From the NCBI GenBank assembly GCA_031254035.1, contig JAIRVF010000153.1:62001-126000 (forward strand): DNA of 64,000 nucleotides, read 5' to 3'. The notes beneath the pieces were generated by a model. That model was not told where the DNA came from, did not search any database, and was given only the letters and a program-made list of their open reading frames with translations. The DNA comes from Paenibacillus sp. (lineage in GTDB: Bacteria; Bacillota; Bacilli; Paenibacillales; Paenibacillaceae). Below are positions 60,130 through 64,000 of the stretch, piece after piece. Position numbers and translations under genes: made by a program. Position 1 is the stretch's first letter. The number at the start of each line of letters is the position of its first letter.

Positions 60130-60768
60130 ATCGAACTAACAGCCAGACAATTGGAAATTATTAAAATCGTCAAGAAGCATGCACCCATTACGGGAGAACA
60201 AATCGCGGAAATGCTAACGGTGAGCCGTCCGACCATACGTGCGGATTTGTCTCTGCTTGTCATGCTGGACTATATTGCGGCAAAACCCAAGGTAGGTTAT
60301 TTTCTCGGGGAAAAGGCAGAAAGGAAGGAGTCGGATTCTTACATCCTACGTGAGATGAAGGTTGGCCAGGTTCAAGGTATGCCGATCGTCGTGGACGTCA
60401 AAACGACGGTACAGGATGCGGTTGTGACATTGTTCCTGGAAAACATCGGTAGTCTAATTGTTACAGACGAGAATGGAAAACTCGCGGGGGTCATTTCACG
60501 AAAGGATTTGCTCAAAGTAACAGTAGGGAACCCGAATGCTTCGTCTATGCCTGTCAGCATGGTCATGACCAGACAGCCGAATATCGTAACGATTACTCCA
60601 GAGGAAACGGTATACGAGGCGGCGCGCAAGATGATTCATCATCAGGTAGACAGCCTTCCGGTCATATCATACCCGGATCATTTATCCGACTCGGAATTTA
60701 ATGTCGTAGGTCGGATAACGAAGACAACCATTATCAAGCTGCTGCTAGATCAAGTAGAGCAGGAATAA
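60130..60768 (+). CDS. ccpN: CcpN-type transcriptional repressor (HTH plus CBS domains)
   Basis: A repressor of gluconeogenic genes. The N-terminal winged helix (GPITGE-type: APITGEQIAEMLTVSRPTIR, then AKPKVGYF) is followed by two CBS domains (about residues 80-205; VQDAVVTLFLENIGSLIVTD, VYEAARKMIHHQVDSLPVI) that bind nucleotides. In B. subtilis CcpN represses gapB and pckA. Homologues begin (x)IELNKRQ; here the matching residues IELTARQ lie upstream of the first standard start (TTG 60151), and the only plausible initiation codon is ATC at 60130, with GGGAGG nine bases upstream. The start is therefore unusual or affected by an error. It shares an operon with the PPDK regulator 20 bases downstream. 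Confidence 0.87.
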   Translation: MELTARQLEIIKIVKKHAPITGEQIAEMLTVSRPTIRADLSLLVMLDYIAAKPKVGYFLGEKAERKESDSYILREMKVGQVQGMPIVVDVKTTVQDAVVTLFLENIGSLIVTDENGKLAGVISRKDLLKVTVGNPNASSMPVSMVMTRQPNIVTITPEETVYEAARKMIHHQVDSLPVISYPDHLSDSEFNVVGRITKTTIIKLLLDQVEQE

Positions 60769-60787
60769 GCAGGGGGATAAAAAACGT

Positions 60788-61591
60788 ATGGGGAGAGAGA
60801 CATATACGATAACCGTGTGCTCAGATTCCGTTGGAGAGACGGCAGAAGCAGTGGTACGTGCGGCCATTCGGCAATTTGAGGCGACACAAATTAAGATTAA
60901 GCGATACATGAATATACGAAATGAAGAGGAGCTCCGTCTGGTAATCGAAGAAGCAGCCGAGACTGGGGGGTTTGTCGCTTACACGCTCGTTCAGCCCGAA
61001 TTGCGCGAAGCCATTAAGGAACATGCTATTCGCATGAATGTACGGGTGGTAGACGTAATGGGTCCTATGATTCAAGCATTTGTGGATACATTTGCGGATC
61101 AGCCTAAACGCATGCCCGGTCTGCTGCACCGCATGGATGCGGATTATTTCCAGCGCGTCGAGGCTGTAGAATTCGCGGTAAAATGCGATGATGGCAAGGA
61201 TTTAAATGCGATCTTGAAGGCCGACATTGTACTGCTTGGTGTATCTCGCACATCCAAGACGCCATTAAGCGTATTTTTGGCACATAAGGGCAAGAAGGTG
61301 GTTAACTATCCGGTCGTGCCGGAGATTCAGCCGCCGGATCAGCTATACCGTGTATCCTCAGGAAAGATTATTGGCCTGACGGTGGATGCCGAACATTTAT
61401 TAAAGATCCGCTCCGGAAGATTGAAGGCGATGGGCCTGCCCGTGTTAGCAAGATATGCTTCTTTGGATCGCATCGTCGAGGAATTGGAATATGCCCGGTC
61501 ACTGTTCGACCGATTGGGTTGTCCGGTTATTGATATCACGGATAAGGCGGTCGAGGAAACGGCCGGTATCGTGATGGATTTTATCATTTAG
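60788..61591 (+). CDS. yqfL: Pyruvate, phosphate dikinase regulatory protein (YqfL/PDRP)
   Basis: A 267-residue bifunctional ADP-dependent kinase and pyrophosphorylase of the DUF299 family. Motifs: TITVCSDSVGETAEAVVRAA at the N-terminus, the P-loop GVSRTSKTPLSVFLAHKGKK and IGLTVDAEHLLKIRSGRL. It inactivates PPDK by phosphorylating the Thr near the catalytic His, and reverses this. The gene for its target, ppdK, lies just upstream of ccpN, so repressor, enzyme and switch are clustered. AGGGGGAT precedes the ATG. Confidence 0.94.
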   Translation: MGRETYTITVCSDSVGETAEAVVRAAIRQFEATQIKIKRYMNIRNEEELRLVIEEAAETGGFVAYTLVQPELREAIKEHAIRMNVRVVDVMGPMIQAFVDTFADQPKRMPGLLHRMDADYFQRVEAVEFAVKCDDGKDLNAILKADIVLLGVSRTSKTPLSVFLAHKGKKVVNYPVVPEIQPPDQLYRVSSGKIIGLTVDAEHLLKIRSGRLKAMGLPVLARYASLDRIVEELEYARSLFDRLGCPVIDITDKAVEETAGIVMDFII

Positions 61592-61656
61592 AGTAAAGCT
61601 TATGAAAATTGCTATTTTAAAATCTGGTATCTGAAAAATGAGAGGGGATCTGCTCG

Positions 61657-62631
61657 ATGGATCGTCAGTTGGCTCTGGAAATTGCGCGTGTTACGGAAGC
61701 GGGAGCTTTGGCTTCCGCATCCTGGATAGGCCGGGGTGATAAAAACGGCGCAGATTTTGCAGCAACCTCTGCTATTCGGGAAATGTTCGATTCCGTTCCG
61801 GTTGACGGAACGGTAGTGATTGGTGAAGGTGAAATGGATGAGGCGCCGATGTTATATATTGGCGAGAAGGTAGGAAACCTCAACGGACCGAAGGTGGATG
61901 TGGCCGTCGATCCGTTGGAAGGTACGGAAGTGGTCGCAAACGGGCTCAACAACGGTATGTCGGTAATAGCCATTGCGGAGAAAGGCAATCTGCTGCATGC
62001 TCCCGATATGTATATGCAGAAGTTGGCCGTTGGCCCGGCACTCGCCGGACATGTCAATCTCGATGATCCGATCGAATTGACGCTAGAGAAGGCGGCACAG
62101 AAACTGGGAAAATCCGTGCAGGAGTTAACCGTCATGATTCTTAAGCGGGATCGCCATAGCGAGATGATTCAGGCGTTAAGAAATAGCGGGGTTCGGATTA
62201 AACTGCTGGATCATGGCGATGTGGCCGGCGCTCTTGTCACTGCCATCCCTGAATGCGGCGTCGATCTTTATGTAGGTTCTGGAGGGGCTCCGGAAGGTGT
62301 GCTTGCGGCAGCAGCATTACGTTGTGTCGGAGGGGAAATGCAGGGCCGCCTGATGGTGCAGGATGAAGCCCAACGTGCTCGCTGTATAAAAATGGGCATC
62401 CAGGATCCCGAAAGATTGCTGGGAATGCAAGAACTTGTTGGCAGCGGCGACATCATTTTTGCGGCGACGGGCATCACAAATAGTGATTTGCTTAATGGCG
62501 TTCGCCATTTGCCTGGAAATCGTGTAGAAACCCATTCGGTGATCATGCGCGCCAACACCGGAACCGTGCGGTATATCAAAAGCGTACACAACTTACCTGT
62601 AAAGTTGAGATATGCGGCTGGTATGAATTAA
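61657..62631 (+). CDS. glpX: Fructose-1,6-bisphosphatase class II (GlpX)
   Basis: A 324-residue class II FBPase. Metal-binding motifs are visible: GRGDKNGADFAA, VIGEGEMDEAPMLYIGE and DVAVDPLEGTE; the substrate site includes GSGGAPEGVLAAAAL. It removes phosphate from fructose-1,6-bisphosphate, the committed step of gluconeogenesis, in the cytoplasm. GAGAGGGGAT precedes the ATG. Together with gapB and ppdK it completes a gluconeogenic set; the 65 bases after yqfL hold no terminator. Confidence 0.95.
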   Translation: MDRQLALEIARVTEAGALASASWIGRGDKNGADFAATSAIREMFDSVPVDGTVVIGEGEMDEAPMLYIGEKVGNLNGPKVDVAVDPLEGTEVVANGLNNGMSVIAIAEKGNLLHAPDMYMQKLAVGPALAGHVNLDDPIELTLEKAAQKLGKSVQELTVMILKRDRHSEMIQALRNSGVRIKLLDHGDVAGALVTAIPECGVDLYVGSGGAPEGVLAAAALRCVGGEMQGRLMVQDEAQRARCIKMGIQDPERLLGMQELVGSGDIIFAATGITNSDLLNGVRHLPGNRVETHSVIMRANTGTVRYIKSVHNLPVKLRYAAGMN

Positions 62632-62758
62632 TCATAACATTTGCGTTAATCAGATTAGCGACCGGTTTGAGAATCTATATTGAAATTTCATCTATACTCA
62701 TGTTTGACTTCACATGATGTGGATCGTTTGTTGCGTACCCCTCATTACGTGAATCAGC

Positions 62759-62872
62759 ATGAGTTTTTTGCATTTTATTATAAAGGATTTTCCAACGTTT
62801 ATCGTGTTGAATAACAAGGGAATTGTGTTAGAAGCTCATGATCTCGATGAGATTTTAGCACTCATAAATTAG
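62759..62872 (+). pseudogene. Possible redoxin-like C-terminal remnant
   Basis: A 37-codon frame reads ...IKDFPTFIVLNNKGIV then LDEILALIN. The cis-Pro strand pattern F-P-T-F-x-V-L resembles the end of thioredoxin-fold proteins. No upstream domain is intact. The rest of 62632-62925 shows nothing recognisable. Confidence 0.35.
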
Positions 62873-62925
62873 GCAGAACACTGATCGCTTAAGTGGGGAG
62901 AATAAGGACGGTGTGAATTTTTTTC

Positions 62926-62956
62926 TTGACTTTAAGATATGGTTGTGGATTATAAT
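62926..62956 (+). promoter_or_regulatory. Sigma-A promoter of thrS
   Basis: TTGACT (62926-62931) and TATAAT (62951-62956), 19 bases apart; slightly long spacing. Confidence 0.55.
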
Positions 62957-63270
62957 AACGTTAATTCAACATTTGGCTTTGATCAAAGACATGATTTCAT
63001 TCACGAGCGGCCCAGAGAGAGAAGTTTTAGCTGAAAGCTTCTCCAGAATCCGGTTTGAAATTACCCCTTTGTAGCCGTGGCGCTGAACCCGCACCTTCGT
63101 ATGGAGCGCAAGTATTCGTCACCGGATTATCCCCGTTACCGGATACCAATGAGAACCTGCATCTGCAATTTTGGCCATGAGGCCAAGGCTGAGTTGCTGC
63201 AGGTTGAATTAGGGTGGAACCACGAGCTGAACGCACTCGTCCCTTGAGGGAGAGATGCGTTTTTTTGCGT
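62957..63270 (+). promoter_or_regulatory. T-box riboswitch leader of thrS
   Basis: A leader of about 300 bases with the hallmark T-box AGGGTGGAACCACG at 63211-63224, preceded by paired AACCTGCA/TGCAGGTT and followed by a terminator (AACGCA...TGCGTT plus a T run, 63230-63267). Uncharged tRNA-Thr should stabilise the antiterminator. The specifier codon was not assigned with certainty. Confidence 0.92.
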
Positions 63271-63310
63271 TCATAAATCAAACAAATATCAAGAAATGGA
63301 GGTAAAAATC

Positions 63311-64000
63311 ATGGAGATCAACATTAAGCTGCCGGATGGAACAAACAGGAGGTATATGCGAGGCACCACAGTTGAGCAAATCGCGGAGTCGATCAGTATG
63401 GGGCTGAAGAAAAACGCTGTTGCTGGCAAAATCGATGGCAAGCCAGTTGATCTGAATCAACCCATCGAAGCGGACTGCCATGTTGAAGTCGTAACACTAG
63501 ACAGTAAGGACGGACTGGAAATCTACAGACACAGTGCGGCACACCTCATGGCTCAAGCGATCAAACGAATTTACGGAAATAAGGCTGTGAAGCTTGGAAT
63601 CGGTCCGGTGATAGAAGACGGATTTTATTATGATATCGATATCGAAAAGCCGTTAACGACTGAGGATCTGGGTGCCATTGAAAAGGAAATGGTGAAGATT
63701 ACGCAAGAGAATCTGCCGATTATCCGCCGGGTGGTTAGCAGGGAGGATGCGATCCGAATCTTCGAGGAACTCGAAGATCCGCTGAAGTTGGAACTGATCC
63801 GGGATTTGCCGGAAGATGCGGTGATATCCATTTATGACCAAGGGGAATTTTTTGACTTGTGCCGCGGGCCACATCTTCCTTCAACAGGCCGCATCAAAGC
63901 TTTCAAACTGATGAATGTGTCAGGGGCATATTGGCGCGGGGATTCGAACAATAAAATGCTGCAGCGGATTTACGGAACAGCTTTTCCTAAAAAAGCGCAG
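63311..64000 (+). CDS. thrS: Threonyl-tRNA synthetase (3' partial)
   Basis: The first 230 codons of thrS, cut by the window end. The N-terminus is a TGS domain (EINIKLPDGTNRRYMRGTT), followed by the tRNA_SAD editing domain with HSAAHLMAQAIKRIYG (zinc/editing HxxxH) and CRGPHLPSTGRIKAFKL. The enzyme charges tRNA-Thr with threonine in the cytoplasm; the editing domain removes mischarged Ser. GGAGG lies nine bases before the ATG and the T-box controls expression. Confidence 0.96.
   Translation, partial: MEINIKLPDGTNRRYMRGTTVEQIAESISMGLKKNAVAGKIDGKPVDLNQPIEADCHVEVVTLDSKDGLEIYRHSAAHLMAQAIKRIYGNKAVKLGIGPVIEDGFYYDIDIEKPLTTEDLGAIEKEMVKITQENLPIIRRVVSREDAIRIFEELEDPLKLELIRDLPEDAVISIYDQGEFFDLCRGPHLPSTGRIKAFKLMNVSGAYWRGDSNNKMLQRIYGTAFPKKAQ

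Overview
The window looks like chromosomal DNA of a Paenibacillus-type Firmicute. The signs are YesM/YesN-type two-component pairs next to ATPase-less sugar ABC importers, a SigV/RsiV/OatA module, a T-box in front of thrS, a CcpN/GapB/PPDK/GlpX gluconeogenesis cluster, strong purine-rich ribosome binding sites and many short intergenic repeats. No rRNA, tRNA, prophage, complete insertion sequence or CRISPR array was seen. Species was not determined.

Layout. (i) 0-9 kb, envelope stress: a secreted GH18-motif/Fn3 protein cut by the window edge; a secreted DUF3298 protein; an ECF sigma factor with a SnoaL-like tail divergent from an azoreductase; then an OatA-type O-acetyltransferase, SigV-like sigma and RsiV-like anti-sigma. 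Three transcription starts here (the DUF3298 gene, oatA, sigV-rsiV) carry the same ECF promoter, AAAC-N18-CGTC, so they look like one lysozyme-response regulon. (ii) 9-22.7 kb, mixed housekeeping and accessory genes: DUF896, a C39-like peptidase, a zinc-ribbon/SPFH pair, a GH84 enzyme, a MATE pump, another ECF/anti-sigma pair, a chemoreceptor, RidA, a GNAT and an alkaline-phosphatase-fold enzyme. (iii) 22.9-29.9 kb: sugar importer (two permeases, lipoprotein) plus YesM/YesN pair, with a cre-like site. (iv) 29.9-35.1 kb: a G1 (eqolisin) peptidase, an unrecognised gene, a helix-turn-helix protein fused to a catalytically degenerate F1-ATPase beta-like domain in operon with an acetamidase/formamidase, a dead GNAT gene and a PrsA-like foldase. 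(v) 35.2-54.9 kb: a large polysaccharide locus with a secreted beta-helix protein, two further importers each with its own YesM/YesN pair, a DUF2264 protein and a GH88 unsaturated glucuronyl hydrolase, consistent with use of a uronate-containing polymer. (vi) 54.9-56 kb: a gene-poor repeat zone. (vii) 56-64 kb: gapB, ppdK, ccpN, the PPDK regulatory protein, glpX, then T-box and thrS (cut by the window end).

How it works together. The uronate locus reads as secreted depolymerisation, sensing, import of oligosaccharides and cytoplasmic cleavage by GH88. None of the three importers has its own ATPase, so a shared MsmX-type ATPase elsewhere is expected. The gluconeogenic cluster combines the enzymes, the repressor (CcpN) and the post-translational PPDK switch; near-consensus CcpN boxes lie at the gapB promoter. 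The items that most deserve follow-up are the HTH-F1beta fusion beside an acetamidase, the three-promoter lysozyme regulon with a secreted RsiV-like sensor domain, and a shared leader inverted repeat in front of three units of the polysaccharide locus.
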